From positions 97,150,765-97,214,764 of the forward strand of contig NC_134644.1 of the NCBI RefSeq assembly GCF_030463565.1: a stretch of DNA of 64,000 nt, in the 5' to 3' direction. The notes under the pieces were generated by a model, which was given only the letters and a program-made list of their open reading frames with translations, made no database searches and was not told the DNA's origin. Position numbers and translations under genes: made by a program. The stretch is from Pelecanus crispus (taxonomy: Eukaryota > Chordata > Aves > Pelecaniformes > Pelecanidae). This document shows positions 1 to 11,405 of this stretch, piece after piece. The stretch's first letter is position 1; every line of letters starts with the position of its first letter.

Positions 1-70
1 TCGTATTCTTTACCTCAGTCTGAAGTCAGACTATATAAATAACACTCCAGTGCAATAAAATTGAAATGTG

Positions 71-110
71 TCTTTTTTGAGTTGACAATGTCTTTTTTGA
101 GTTGACAATG
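71..110. repeat. Perfect 20-bp tandem duplication
   Basis: The 20-mer TCTTTTTTGAGTTGACAATG occurs twice back to back (71-90 and 91-110) without a mismatch. This is seen directly. It looks like a recent local slippage or duplication in intronic DNA. Confidence 0.95.
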
Positions 111-1047
111 TCTATTATGCCTACTAAAACCAAAGACAGAAGAAGTACTATGACAGCAAGGTTACAGTGAATATATACTGAAATACTACACATGGGTTTC
201 CATTTTTTGCCAGAGAGTAGAAGAACTTTGAACTTCACCTCTGATCTTGCTCCTGGAAAAGACCTTGACTTTCTAAAGGAATTGGTGAAACTCGATCATA
301 ACCAGTTCATGGAATAAGAAGATCTGACACATATGCACACTAATGTATAAATTAAATAATATAAATTAATACTATCAGAAAGCCTAAGTGATTTACTACA
401 GTCAAATTTCAAAACTTCACTAGGAATTAGAGACTGTCATTTCAGGCCATTCCCAGTCTTAGAGTTGAGAGGCCATACAACTGAATTTCCCAATACGTGA
501 CAGCTGCAGTTATGCACACAGTGGATACAACATCAGCACACCAGATCTGTATCCTACCACATAACTATTTCTGTACCTCAGAGCCTTCAACAAAGTGATG
601 CGGAGTGATGCAGCTCTTTTAGCTGAGTACCAAAGTTACCACCTACTCATGGCCCATGCAACTCGCAGGTGGTGTTAGACCCCCTCAGGCATGCAGCTTC
701 TTTGATACACAGGAAGGAGAAACACTGCTCTCCCCAACACTTACTGATCATTTTTGAGGAAAAAAAGATTACTTAGATAATCCTTGAGCTTTCCTGCATC
801 CATCCCCACCTCCACATGAGGAAAGTAAGTTTAATCCCACTGGTGTATATGGTGGGTGTAGGCAGGCAAAAGCAGTGACAGGTGCTTAACAAAACCCACA
901 GGGGAAAGCTGGATGTTCAAGGGCACAGCTCCTGTACTATGGAACATCACACCCCAGATACCAACACAAACTTAAAACTACTAGGCTGTAAAGAAGGTCA
1001 CATATATAGTGACACGTGCATCTGCTTTTGGAGAACAGTGTAAACAA

Positions 1048-1471
1048 ATGCATGAAGGCAAGTCCTATGAGGAGCGGCTGAGGGAACTGGGGTTGTTTAG
1101 CCTGGAGAAGAGGAGGCTGAGGGGAGACCTTATCGCTCTCTACAACTACCTGAAAGGAGGTTGCAGTGAGGTGGGTGTTGGGCTCTTCTCCCAAGTAAAA
1201 AGTGATAGGACCAGAGGAAATGGCCTCAAGTTGCGCCAGGGGAGGTTTAGATTGGGTATTAGGAAAAACTTTTTCACTGGAAGGGCTGTCAAGCCCTGGA
1301 ACAGGTTGCTGAGGGAAGTGGTTGAGTCACCATCCCTGGAGACATTTAAAAGATACGTGGATGTGGTGCTTAGGGACGTGGTTTAGTGGTAGACTTGGCA
1401 TTGCTAGGTTAACGGTTGGACTCAATGATCTCAAGGGTCTTTTCCAACCTAAACGATTCTATGATACTATG
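1048..1471 (+). mobile_element. CR1 LINE, 3' fragment
   Basis: This is the 3' end of a chicken-repeat-1 non-LTR retrotransposon in plus orientation. The frame encodes the CR1 ORF2 C-terminus, including [20 protein letters not shown], followed by the usual RLGIRKNFF and WNRLL segments. After the stop comes the short CR1 3' UTR, ending near 1471 in GATTCTATGA-type 8-bp tail repeats. The 5' part of the element is absent, which is normal for CR1. It is inserted in the first intron of the minus-strand gene, antisense to it. The final 80 bases match the fragment at 53527-53622, so both come from closely related subfamilies. Confidence 0.92.
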
Positions 1472-1559
1472 ACAAAGGCATAGGCAAGGCGTGAACTCAG
1501 GAAAGCCTGTAAAATTCACACCCGACGCTCCAGGCAGGGCAGGGACCAGAGACAGCGAG

Positions 1560-2260
1560 GTTTTGGAGCTGCCAGCACCGCCTTTCCTGAGCTGCGCATC
1601 CAGGCCTTGCAGGGAAGGGGCTCGCCCCTGCCATCCGGGCACCTGGCCGAGGCCCCGGGTGTCACCGGCCTGGGGCGAGTGGCACCACGGCGGCGGCCGC
1701 CGGACCCCACCGCCCGGGACGCTACCTGCGGGCGGTGCCGCAGCAGGACGAGCAGGAGGAGGAGGAGGAGGAGGCGGGCCTGGAGGCGGCCGGCGGCGGC
1801 CGCTGCCCGGCGCCCCGCCATGCTCCGCGCCCCGCATCGCCCGAGGGCCCGGCGCCCCTTCCCACCGCTCGGGCGCGCGGCAGCCGTTAGCCGGCCCCAA
1901 CGGCCGGCGGGGGAGGCGCGCGAGGCCGGCGCGGCGCCCTGAGGGTGGAGGCGGCCCCGCCGCCCTCCGGCCTTCCCTGCCCTGAGCCGCCGCGGGGAAG
2001 TCGGCGGCGGGGCTTTCCCAGCCGCAGCGCCAAGCTCTGCGCTTGCGTCTCTGGCGAAAGGGGCGGCGGGGGGAGGGAGGCTTTCACATCCTCAAACCCC
2101 GGGGAAACATCTGCCGCCGATGCGGCTCCGTCGTCCATCGTCCAGCCGCCGGGGGGTACATAATTGGTGTCAATCCCCTAAGGCGCCCGCGCCTCCGCTC
2201 CAGGGGCAGCTCCTTTGAAACAGCCAGGCCTGCGCTGGTGCGCACTGCACCTGGGGGTGG
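1560..2260. promoter_or_regulatory. CpG island promoter between two divergent genes
   Basis: A sharply bounded GC-rich, CpG-dense block in otherwise AT-rich DNA, with CGG and GGAGG runs and several GC-box-like stretches. It covers the signal-peptide exon (minus strand) and extends about 440 bases upstream of that ATG, where its transcription start should lie. The plus-strand SPMIP7-like gene begins within about 1.5 kb on the other side, so the island may serve both. ORFs called on either strand here (1409-2163) are GC-rich chance readings. No TATA box was seen. Confidence 0.75.
1726..1821 (-). CDS. ZPBP: First coding exon with signal peptide, probable ZPBP (zona pellucida-binding protein 1)
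   Basis: On the minus strand an ATG (1819-1821) opens 32 codons: MAGRR, an alanine stretch, GRLQAR, eight leucines, then VLLRHRPQ. This is a classic n-region plus hydrophobic core of a secretory signal peptide. It ends exactly at CAG|GTAGCG, a usable splice donor in phase 0. The exon sits inside a CpG island, as a first exon should. The downstream reading (to 1516) loses protein character, which supports the splice. ZPBP is a secreted acrosomal protein that binds the egg coat. The assignment rests on context: the gene diverges from an SPMIP7-like gene, as ZPBP does from SPATA48 in mammals. The peptide itself is not diagnostic; any secreted protein could start this way. Confidence 0.5.
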
Positions 2261-2309
2261 CCAAACGTACAGTGGACTTGCTTCATTCTCACTGCAGTTG
2301 TTCCTTAAA

Positions 2310-2310
<1 letters not shown>

Positions 2311-2341
<31 letters not shown>
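2311..2341. repeat. Poly-A run, 31 bases
   Basis: Thirty-one uninterrupted A residues at the edge of the CpG island. I see no LINE or processed-gene body attached on its left, so it reads as a mononucleotide microsatellite and not as a retroposon tail. The length may vary and is prone to sequencing error. Confidence 0.9.
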
Positions 2342-2343
<2 letters not shown>

Positions 2344-3778
2344 AGAGCAAGGAAGTTTCCATTGCAAAACCAAAGGACTGTGCTGATCCAGTCACTGTTG
2401 AGAGCATTTACAGCTGTGCTGCTCAGTCTTCGTTGCCCTGCTACAAAAAGGCGTTTAAGAAAGCGTCGGGAATCCCAGGACATTTGCAGGTTTCTGTGGC
2501 ATAAGAGTATTAAATTTGTAGTAGGATAGAGAAGGGATTTTTTGACAGAATGGAGGGGGAGAAAATGAGTTATCTGGGAAGCAAATGAAGTCTGGCAGGA
2601 AAATTTCACTCTATTGGAAAATTTGGTATGTTTTTACTGTGCCAGAGGAGAAAAATAGCTGTTTACATCAAAGAACCAAGAAGACCGCTCCACGGGAATC
2701 CTGAGGCAAAACAAAAGGCAGACATCTAGTAAAGAGGACTAGCTTAGGCGTATGACCAGCTCATCCATGTGCTTCCCTAAGGCACAGACCACTTCTGAAA
2801 ACTGACAGTAGAAATAATTCAGCCTTACTTGGCAAATTTACTTCCCAGGATAATCTGGACAGAATCCCTGTCAACAAAATCCAAGATAAAGCTTTAATTG
2901 CATTTCACTCTGCAAAATGAATGCAACAAACCATGAGTCATCCTTGCAATGTCTTCCATCCTGTGTCTTACCTGGGTCCAATGTCTTTGCCTCTCCTGCC
3001 GTCTCTTTCTAAAGCTTTCCAGGAAAGGGTAAGCAGTGGGGAAGAAGGTCAGTCTGCAACACTGGATGTTATTTCTAGCGTAAAACTGGTTATATTTGGT
3101 ATGGAGGTTACTGAGTATCAGTAAATATAGACACTAGTGTGGCATTTTAAAGGCTTGTTACTGGCAGACGTCAAATTTTGGAAGCATCTTTTCACCAACT
3201 TCAATGTACAGGTATGATAGAAAGTGGACACAAGATATGTCAGACAGAGAGTTCTGTGTTTTCATAGTGTTGGCTTAGCCTTACAATGCTCGCACTGCAT
3301 ATACAATGTTCTCAGCTGTCACTTTTTACCCATTTTAGTTCTTGTGACCTATCTATGAAAGCTGTCTTAATAAAGTAGCTTTATTTATTTTTTTTTCTGC
3401 TTCATCAGCAAACTACTCCAAAAAAAACCCAACATGATTCTGCATTATGGAACACAACTTTGTGTTACTATAAACCTGTACTGTAATAAATGTTAGGCCC
3501 ATTTCTGATTTCGTGTTAATCAAGAGCAAGTTAGGAAGTTACATCTGTGTGAGACTAACGAAAGAATGATCAGACTCTGTGCCCTAATTTTTCCTGACAA
3601 GGCCACAAAATAAAGGCCCCCATAGTGTGAATTGAGCTCTCCAATTAAATGTAGTTTGATTTTTCCGAAGTGCCAGACCTTTGCAGATGGCACTGAATTC
3701 ATGCAGAGAGGACCTCTATAAATCAGACTGCTTTTGTTCAGATTGCTAAATGAAGACCGTCAAGCTTGGGATTAGGAA
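2342..3778. other. Spacer between CpG island and first SPMIP7-like exon
   Basis: AT-rich DNA without a recognisable exon, repeat family or long credible ORF. A non-coding 5' exon of the plus-strand gene could be hidden here, but nothing in the sequence identifies it. Confidence 0.5.
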
Positions 3779-3914
3779 ATGAGTGCTGCGTATTCTGACC
3801 TGAGACATCAATGGATTTGCCAACCTGATAGAACAAATGGCAAAACTCTGGAGGAAATTAAGCTGCGTGGAAAACGCTGGTGTCAATATGATTTACTTAT
3901 TCCAAATAATAATT
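3779..3914 (+). CDS. SPMIP7: Candidate first coding exon of SPMIP7-like gene
   Basis: ATG at 3779 opens 45 codons beginning MSAAYSDLRHQWICQPDRTN and continuing through KTLEEIKLRGKRWCQYDLL to a strong donor, T|GTAAGT, in phase 1. Composition looks like protein and the donor is near-consensus. It lies about 1.5 kb past the CpG island, in the right place for a first exon. Its phase fits an acceptor at 4622-4623 for exon 2, giving a Cys at the junction, but another small exon between them cannot be excluded. I cannot confirm from memory that this segment belongs to the family, so membership is inference. Confidence 0.45.
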
Positions 3915-4623
3915 GTAAGTTTTCTGGATTTGCTTTTATGTGCGGTTGTGTTTGATAAATTTCGCTTGTGTTAAATCTGTGTTTCAGTTTTATTCATATT
4001 TGTGATCTAGATGCCAACAGAACAGCTTATTTTAAAATACTTCAATGAAAACACCATATAATACTTACTAAGATTGAAAACTTCTTAATTTTGCCTCTAC
4101 TAGATGAATAAGTAATTGGTAGTGCCATTTCAAGTTGCTATGTGTATCCACTTGAAGGACTAGATTACTGTGGTACGCATGAACCATATTTCACACCAGG
4201 AGACATTTCATTGTGAGGTGGTTTCCATCGTTACCAAGCAACAAAAAACCTCTCTGCTCATTCAATGGCTCTGTTCTTTTTGTACCATACTTGATAAATC
4301 TCTTTTCAGGAAAGAATTCACTACTTAAACCACTGCCTTGCTCTTTATGGTTTCTATGTACTGATCTTCTGGAGGATGACCTGTAGTTTTACTGCAGTTT
4401 GTTGGCTAGGACTTCAGAAACTTGGAGAAACAGGAGCAAGTGGAGTCTTTTAAGTTTAGTGCCACATAAGGACGATAGAAGAGAATGCCCGTGGTTTCCC
4501 ATGGAGCTGAAAGGCAGGCAAGTGGCTTTAAAAAGTCTGCCTTGTCACTTGAACCAGTTCACAAGATGGATCACCAACAGTATTGAAGTCTGTTAAAGAA
4601 GATGTGCGTGCCTGTTGCGAGAG

Positions 4624-4775
4624 GTCCTGAGAACAGACATGGCTTTGCCAGCTTTGAAGAGAAAAACAGTAATTCTTTCCTTAAATTCAATCCATTCACC
4701 TCTCCCGTAGAGCCGAGTTACCCTTTATTCCCACACAGGGATGATGTGCCTTTAGTGGATCCCTGCTCAGGTTTA
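4624..4775 (+). CDS. SPMIP7: SPMIP7-like exon 2
   Basis: The frame reads PENRHGFASFEEK, then FLKFNPFTSPVEPSYPLFP and HRDDVPLVDPCSGL. It ends at TTA|GTGAGT, a strong donor in phase 0 that matches exon 3. The Pro- and aromatic-rich text is like microtubule inner proteins. The 3' boundary is well supported. The 5' boundary is not: the frame is open back to 4587, and the chosen acceptor (AG at 4622-4623) is picked because its phase fits exon 1, although its pyrimidine tract is poor. Further upstream the same frame stays readable from ATG 4485 but is interrupted by TGA at 4584-4586, so a longer, damaged exon is conceivable. Confidence 0.6.
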
Positions 4776-7700
4776 GTGAGTCGAGGAGCAGGTGCTGACC
4801 TGCAGCCCAGTGCTGGAAGAGCTATTGAATCCCTGGTGGACTACAGTGACTGAAAACCTCACCAGCGGGTCCCCATCACAGGAAAGAGAGGCCAGCCTGC
4901 CCACTGGAGGCAGATGATCCTCCTGGAGGAAATCAGCCAGGACAGAATATGGAACTCCGGGTCTGTGTCAGCTGCTTCTGTCAGGGCACGGCTCTGAGGT
5001 AAAGCAAACTACTATTTTTATTTCTTAATCACCAAAGAAATTGGTGATGCTTAACAAATAAATGCAATTAGTTTCTAAACTCCATCCCCAAGGTCCTGAA
5101 AGAGCAACCTCGTAAAATATATTTGCCCTGGATATTTGAACTGAATATAATAACTGCAGTAGAGTGTATGATTCATTGTCCCTGCTGTAGCAAAGAGCTA
5201 CCAGTCAGCAAATTCTACAAGCATTCTAATGCTAAATAAAAAATAAAAATCTTGGAAGGCAAGTAATGTTCTAAAAAAATCTATTTAGGTAAATTGTGAC
5301 GTTATATATGATAGTCCTAGTGAGCACCCGTTTTAATGTAAACCAAAATAACAAACCACTCCAGAGTCAGGAAATCCCCTGGATATTTCTGTGTCTTTTA
5401 GTGTTTCCTGACAAGTTGCAGTGCAGTGCATTTAAAGACCTATTCCAGTGTCTAGCTGATCGGAGAACAGGAGTTCTTTAGGACTGACATTACATATTAG
5501 TCAAAGTACATATTACCCTCTTATTTTATAGCAATGTGTTACACATAAAGTTGGGTCTGATCATTTTGTATTGATTACAGCATCAAAATGGAAATTCACT
5601 CTTTTTAACGTGAAGCAAAATTGGGTTGGTTGTTAATATTCAGAATTTTCTGATGAAAATTCTGAAAAGCAGAAAGGGCTTCTAAAGGCAGACATAATTA
5701 ACAGTAAGCAATATGGTTGAATTTTTATAAAGATTAAGCCAATTCCAATGATTTTCTTAGAGAAATGCTCATTACAGCTAGAACAAATTTTTATGAGGAC
5801 TCAGGCAACTTGCTTATAGGTGGGGGGAGGCATTTCTTAGAACATGGTAAAGAAATGTAAATAAGCTCCTTGTTCCATTTTACTCTACAGCGGTAACACT
5901 CTCGCTTCACAGTTAGCTATACTTTATCCGTGTTATTGTCACCATAAAATCTCTATGTGCTATAAATACAGGCAATGTATTTGGTTCCTTGTTTCTGTCT
6001 TTGAACTTTGCATCTTAAAGCACTTTAAGCTTACTGCAGTCATATAACAGAACCCAAAAGAACCCAAGAAACCACAGAGGATAAAAAATAGACTCCATAA
6101 TTTTCCTTTTTTTTCCTGCTCATCCCATATAATTTTCACTCTTATTTGTCAGTTACCATGCTCTCCATTTACATATGAAATTAGACCTCAGACACAAATC
6201 AGAACTGATCAACTGTTTTTTTCTGAAAGCCTCTGGAAAAGTGAAGGGGAAAGAAGATTTGAGAGATGCAATTCTATCTGAACATTAATTTTTCCAACGC
6301 AGAGAAAAGGGGAGACAGAGTAGAGATACTCTGGCAGATAGAGACACACCTGAAATGAACACAGACAAAAATCTGAAACTGATTGTCATCAAGTCCTACT
6401 CCTACTAATTTTAAAATATAGCAGGTCAAAAACAGTGCACAGTTTTCGAACGACAGTGAGGTGCAGTGAAGCTTGTGAGACTTCTGGTTTTGTGAAACCT
6501 CTCTGCATATGTCTTTATGTAGTGACATAAGAATCTCACTTTTTCCTTTAAAAACAGAACAAAAATATGTTCTGGCTTGCACGGCTTCTGGGAAACGGCT
6601 TAGAAGTGTGAATGTGTACATCTTCAGTTTCTGACTCAGAATCCAAACCAGAAATTCCCTAAATTCATTATCCGTCATTGGATCCTGCTTTGTCAGATTA
6701 GGAGATTAGTTTAAGTAATAAACTGAAACTGATAGTATCATTAAGCTTGTCATTAGTTAAAAGTGATAAGGCCAAGACACTGAGTTCCCAACTTGGACAA
6801 GAACAGATCGTGGCATTTTCAGTCCTGTGGATTGAGCAAATCATTAGGGGCATTGAAACCTCCAGAAAGTTGACTTAAAGAAAAAATTATTGCCATTTCT
6901 ACGCTAGATCTTTCCACTGAAAGCAAAAGGAGAAGTAAATGTTAGAAGATTAATCATCCAGGCCCGTAGTGTCAAGATGGCAAATTACAGTATACAGTGC
7001 AAAAGCAGAGGTCTCACGAAATGCGTATGTACAATTATCAAAGCATATGTAAAATTATATACATGTCCTCCTAAGGACTTTGCAGCTGACATGAGTGTTT
7101 TACACATACAACACAAGGAGTAACAGTTGTAACCTTTAGCTCTTTAATCGATGAACCAGAGGAAGACTATTTTTATGGAACTACTAGGTTGTATGGATGG
7201 ATATAGTTGAGGCATCTACCTCTTTACTGTAGAGGGCACTAGTACATACATATGTATTAAATAATTACAACATTTCAGACCTAAAACTTAATGGAAGCAT
7301 TCCCATATGAGTGAAAGTTGTATATTTGCAGATAGCATTTAAAGTTTACACAAAGCTGAGGCAATGAAGATGCAGCCACCATCTTTACTGCAAACACGTG
7401 ACCTGTTTAAGAGACACTTTCCAAAAGAATTGTTATAATTTGAGAGTGATTCAGTTTAAAAGCTCTTCATAGTGTAAAGATCCACGAATTCTGTCAAGCT
7501 TTTCAAAAGCAGCAACTTAAAGTTATAGCACAATGAACAATAAGCTCTTTTAAAAACCAGGTTGTATTATTTCAGTACCTACATATAGCATTAGGATACT
7601 AAACTTAGTCTCTTTTACTGAAAGCTGTGATTTTTCTTTTAAACTTTGTCAGAGTGATTAGTTCTGCAAGACCTAATTTTGCATCCTGCACAGTGGTTTT

Positions 7701-9245
7701 CAACTGTTAGTCTTTGTATATTTAGTAATACATCTTTCCCAAAGTCACCAAAAAGCATAATGCTATTTAATGGCACAGCAGTTTGAATGATACTCTCATA
7801 CATATCCCTTACCTTATTTATAGGATTATTTTGTGGGTTTTATCCTGATTCCCTAAGGAGATAAGTTGTTTTTCATTCATCTCTCAAGGATAATTGCATG
7901 CCTGCAAGATTTTTAAAGGTTGAAGTCTGGGGAGAGGAAAGACAAAAATGAGTGTTCCTCTTGAGGGAGCTGAAACTCAGGCATTATAACATCTTTCTAT
8001 TTGGCAGCAGCTCACTTGGTTGTCAGCATGTGTGTACTGGCTCACCAATCAGTAGATATGTGACTCTACAGTAACTGCAGGATATGGCCTCTTGGTGGGT
8101 AAGCCTGACCCAGTCAGGGAGAGCTCAAATTATTGGAATGTGAAGTTGGGAGGATGAAGGAGAAATAACTTTAGGAAATCAGTCACCTACTGCTTATGGA
8201 ATAGCTTGTTTATTGCTTTCAGGTTGTCAAAGATTGTGTAACTGTAGAAATGCAATATGCAATTACTAGTTTGGGTTGCATTAACAAGCTTTTATTATTA
8301 TGTTTGCTAATTTGGATACTTCCCTTTATACAGTTAGTACTGTACATGACAATATGTGAAGTAGGCCAAACCGTACCAACATATGTTGTGATATTATTTA
8401 TTGCTTACTTTCATCTTCCATGTAATTTAATGTATTTTTGTGAAAGTTTGTAATTCAGAGTGGTAAGAGGTAATTGAACATTGGTGCATCAATTTTTATG
8501 AGAAGCCATGAGTTGTTTTCATCCAGTTTAAAACAATAAGGACTGCTGCAAATTGATTAACACAATAGGAAGCCCTTTCTTTCAGGTTGAAGAACTCCAG
8601 TAAAAGTTGCTTGTGTTCTACCTGACCAAAACCATATTTTTGTATTTTGTATGGATACCACCAATCACAAGGCAAGTGTCTGGTGCTCTTCTTGGAATGA
8701 CAGAAAACATATTTAAATAATTTTGTTTCTAGTCTGCTTTCCATTTAACATACTTCTGGCAGTGATCACAGTACTGTAGTGAAATCAGGCTTTTTCATTT
8801 CTTCATCTAATTATATTGAAATAAGGGCTATATTTCAGGTAGCTGTATGTTAGCATGATCAGGGTTTAAAGGTGGCCATTACTGCAATAATTTTCATTTT
8901 TTGTACTGTTACTCTGGTTAAGGCATTTAAGACTGTAATGTGAGACTGATACTACCAATGTCAGTCAGTTATATGTAACTGGAGACAGAGTTAGAGCAAA
9001 AATACCAGAATGTACAAAAGATACCAAAACCTCATACTTGGTACAAATGCTCATATATTTAATACTTTGGCACTGCCTTATTTGGTGCAAGTCACAAATA
9101 AGTAAATCAAAATACATCAGTGATTCCATAGGGCAAGTCTAATTAAGTCTTTCCCATACTGAAAATGTAATGGCATCCTTCATCCTACACTGATGAGACT
9201 GTTCATAGTCCTTTAAGTGTTGCAAATGCTTAAATAGTTAGAAAT

Positions 9246-9335
9246 TAGAATAGAATAGAATAGAATAGAATAGAATAGAATAGAATAGAATAGAATAGAA
9301 TAGAATAGAATAGAATAGAATAGAATAGAATAGAA
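9246..9335. repeat. (TAGAA)18 pentanucleotide microsatellite at the CR1 3' end
   Basis: Eighteen perfect TAGAA units, 90 bases. It abuts the 3' terminus of the minus-strand CR1. On that strand it reads (TTCTA)n, close to the ATTCTATG-type tail repeats of CR1, so it most likely grew from the element's own tail. Confidence 0.97.
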
Positions 9336-10300
9336 TATTTTGGTCAGAAGGGACCTACAATGATCATCTAGTCCAATTGCCTGACTGCTTCAGGGCTGAC
9401 CAAGTTAAAGCATGTTGTTAAGGGCATTGTCCAAATGCCTCTTCAACACTGACAGGCATTGACCACCTCTCTAGGAAGCCCGTTCCAGTGTTTGACCACC
9501 CTCTCAGCAAAGAAATGCTTCCTAATGTCCAGTTTAAACCTCCCCTAGTGCAGCTTTGAACTGTTCCCATGCATCCTATCACTGGATGCCAGGGAGAAGA
9601 GCTCATCACCTCCCTCTCCACTTCCCTTCTCAGGAAGCTGTAGACAGCAAGGAGGTCACCCCTCAGCCTCCTCTTCTCCAAACTAGACAAGCCCAAAGTC
9701 CTTAGCCGCTCCTCATAGGACATTCCTTCCAGCCCCTTCACCAGCTTTGTTGCCCTCCTCTGGATGCATGCAAGTACCCTCACATCCTTCTTAAATGGTG
9801 GGGCCCAGAACTGCGCACAGTACTCAAGGTGAGGCCGCACCAACACTGAATACAGCGGGATGATCACCTCTTTTGACCGGCTGGTGATGCTGTGTTTGAT
9901 GCACCCCAGGATGTGGTTTGCCCTCTTGGCTGCCAAGGCACATTGCTGACTCGTAATGAACCTGCTGTTGACCAGCACCCCCAGATCCCTTTCTGCAGGG
10001 CTGCTCTCCAGCCACTCCTCTCCCAGTTTATACTTGTGCCTGGTATTACTCCGTCCTAGGTGCACAATGTGGCATTTGGACTTGTTAAATTTCATCCCAC
10101 TAATCACTGCCCAATGCTCCAATCTATCTAGATCCCTCTGCAAGGCATCTTGTCCCTCAAGACAGTCAACAGCACCTCCCAGTTTGGTATCATCAGCAAA
10201 CTTGCTAATGATGCATTCAGCTCCTGCATCCAGATAGTTGATGAATATATTGAACAGAACTGGCCCTAGAATTGAACCCTGAGGAACACAGTTTGTAGCA
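9336..10300 (-). mobile_element. CR1 LINE, 5'-truncated, with reverse transcriptase remnant
   Basis: Read on the minus strand, a frame from 10308 to 9418 encodes the second half of the CR1 reverse transcriptase. It includes VPQGSILGP, the catalytic-core motif FADDTKLGG (the D-D pair of the YxDD box), GMKFNKSKC and the C-terminal [20 protein letters not shown]. The frame drifts after residue 230, where a frameshift moves the C-terminus out of register. The N-terminal endonuclease and the first part of the RT are missing, so it is not autonomous. The 3' UTR reaches the TAGAA repeat at 9335. It lies within intron 2 of the SPMIP7-like gene, antisense to it. Confidence 0.95.
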
Positions 10301-10676
10301 ATGAACATTATACAAATACATCAGGCATGTGTGAGGGACTGCAAAGTGTGTTTGCTATGCCATTTTATAAATAATATAACAAATAGAAAGCTACATTCCT
10401 GAGAACTAGAGAGGCAAGGGCATTGTATTAGTTTTTAAACTTGTATGCACTATATTAAATTTTCCTTCCTGAGTAAAACTCCTAAGAAATAGATCCATTC
10501 TTGATCTCCAGTGCTGGCTGGTGAAGTATGTGAAATTGCATGTTTCACATTCTGATGCAAAACAAGATAGTAAGCTAGGAAAATGCAGGTACATACAGTT
10601 CACTCTTTAAACAAGCAATCATAGTATCATACATGTTGATAGCATTGCTTTCTGCCATGTATTTGATTTCTTTTAG

Positions 10677-10750
10677 GAATCAAGGGATCCTTCTGCAAGG
10701 TGGAGAGAAGAAAAAGCAAGGGACTGTTTCTACAAGTCAAATACTCAAAA
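10677..10750 (+). CDS. SPMIP7: SPMIP7-like exon 3
   Basis: Acceptor TTTCTTTTAG|GAA in phase 0, 74 bases, donor AAAA|GTGAGA in phase 2. It encodes ESRDPSARWREEKARDCFYK then SNTQ and two bases of a Lys codon completed by exon 4. A longer ORF in another frame (10633-10836) covers the same bases and is a shadow. The charged RWREEKARDCFYK segment and both splice signals agree with the neighbouring exons' phases, which is the main support. Confidence 0.68.
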
Positions 10751-11405
10751 GTGAGACAACGTTTCTTTTAAAGACAGTTTTTGCTTCTGCTCTGCTTCAT
10801 TTTTTCATCTTTTTGCTACTATGCATCTTTAGGTAGCAGGACATATAAGACTACAATTTTTCTATCACTCAGAACTTCTGGTGTTTTAACAGCATTTAGC
10901 ATAGCATTCATCTCATGAACTTTAGTTATCTAAAAGCTTGCATCCAGTCTGTGCCTTTCTTCTGCACTTCCTCTATAGGCAGTGAAGAGTAACTGGAGTT
11001 TCCAAAAGGGCATTCTATACATCTGTCTTCAACGCCTGTCACAGGCTTGATATGACTGGTGTCTAATCTCTATTTATGTCTCGTCTCACTTAACTGATTA
11101 TTCAAATTTAGACAAAATAAACCCCATCATCACTGTAAGCTTATTGGAATATAAACTACCTCTTTCAATTAGTGAGTGAGAAATTTTTAAAGAAGATAAG
11201 CCTGTGAAACTGTACCATAACTAGTTGTTCCCCAACAAGCAACATATAATTCCAGGCTTTTAATTTCCCTTTAAGCTAGAAATATACACCTTTGTTATTT
11301 TCTACATCCTTCTTTGTCACATAATTCCTTATTATCTAGCTACCCATGTCATTCACTAATGATTATATGGAAACTTTTTTCTCTTCTTTTTTATTGTTGA
11401 TCTAG

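Larger units (their letters stand above)
1..1725 (-). other. Intron 1 of the ZPBP-like gene (partial)
   Basis: Everything left of the splice donor at 1724-1725 (GT on the minus strand) should be first-intron sequence of the minus-strand gene; the next exon lies outside the window. I see no convincing exon here. It contains a 20-bp tandem duplication at 71-110 and a CR1 tail at about 1048-1471. The ORFs at 937-1194 and 1009-1386 overlap the CR1 and are not host genes. Confidence 0.5.
4776..10676 (+). other. SPMIP7-like intron 2
   Basis: 5.9 kb between a GTGAGT donor and a TTTCTTTTAG acceptor. It contains the CR1 and pentanucleotide repeat at 9246-10310; the rest is AT-rich with no exon I can support. 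The minus-strand ORF at 6274-6678 (134 codons) lacks recognisable protein features and has no splice or promoter support. Confidence 0.55.

Noticed and set aside
1409-2163. Several overlapping ORFs of 72-164 codons on both strands
   Set aside because: They lie in the CpG island, are Pro/Arg/Gly-rich translations of GC-rich DNA and disagree with the splice donor at 1724-1725. Only the 32-codon signal-peptide exon is kept.
2043-2609. ORFs with poly-Lys or poly-Phe stretches
   Set aside because: The homopolymer residues are translations of the A31 run; no protein character on either side.
6274-6678. 134-codon minus-strand ORF
   Set aside because: No recognisable domain, no promoter or splice support, inside an intron; length within chance for 64 kb on two strands.
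10633-10836. 67-codon ORF overlapping exon 3
   Set aside because: Its frame differs from the exon frame that fits the splice phases; a shadow reading.
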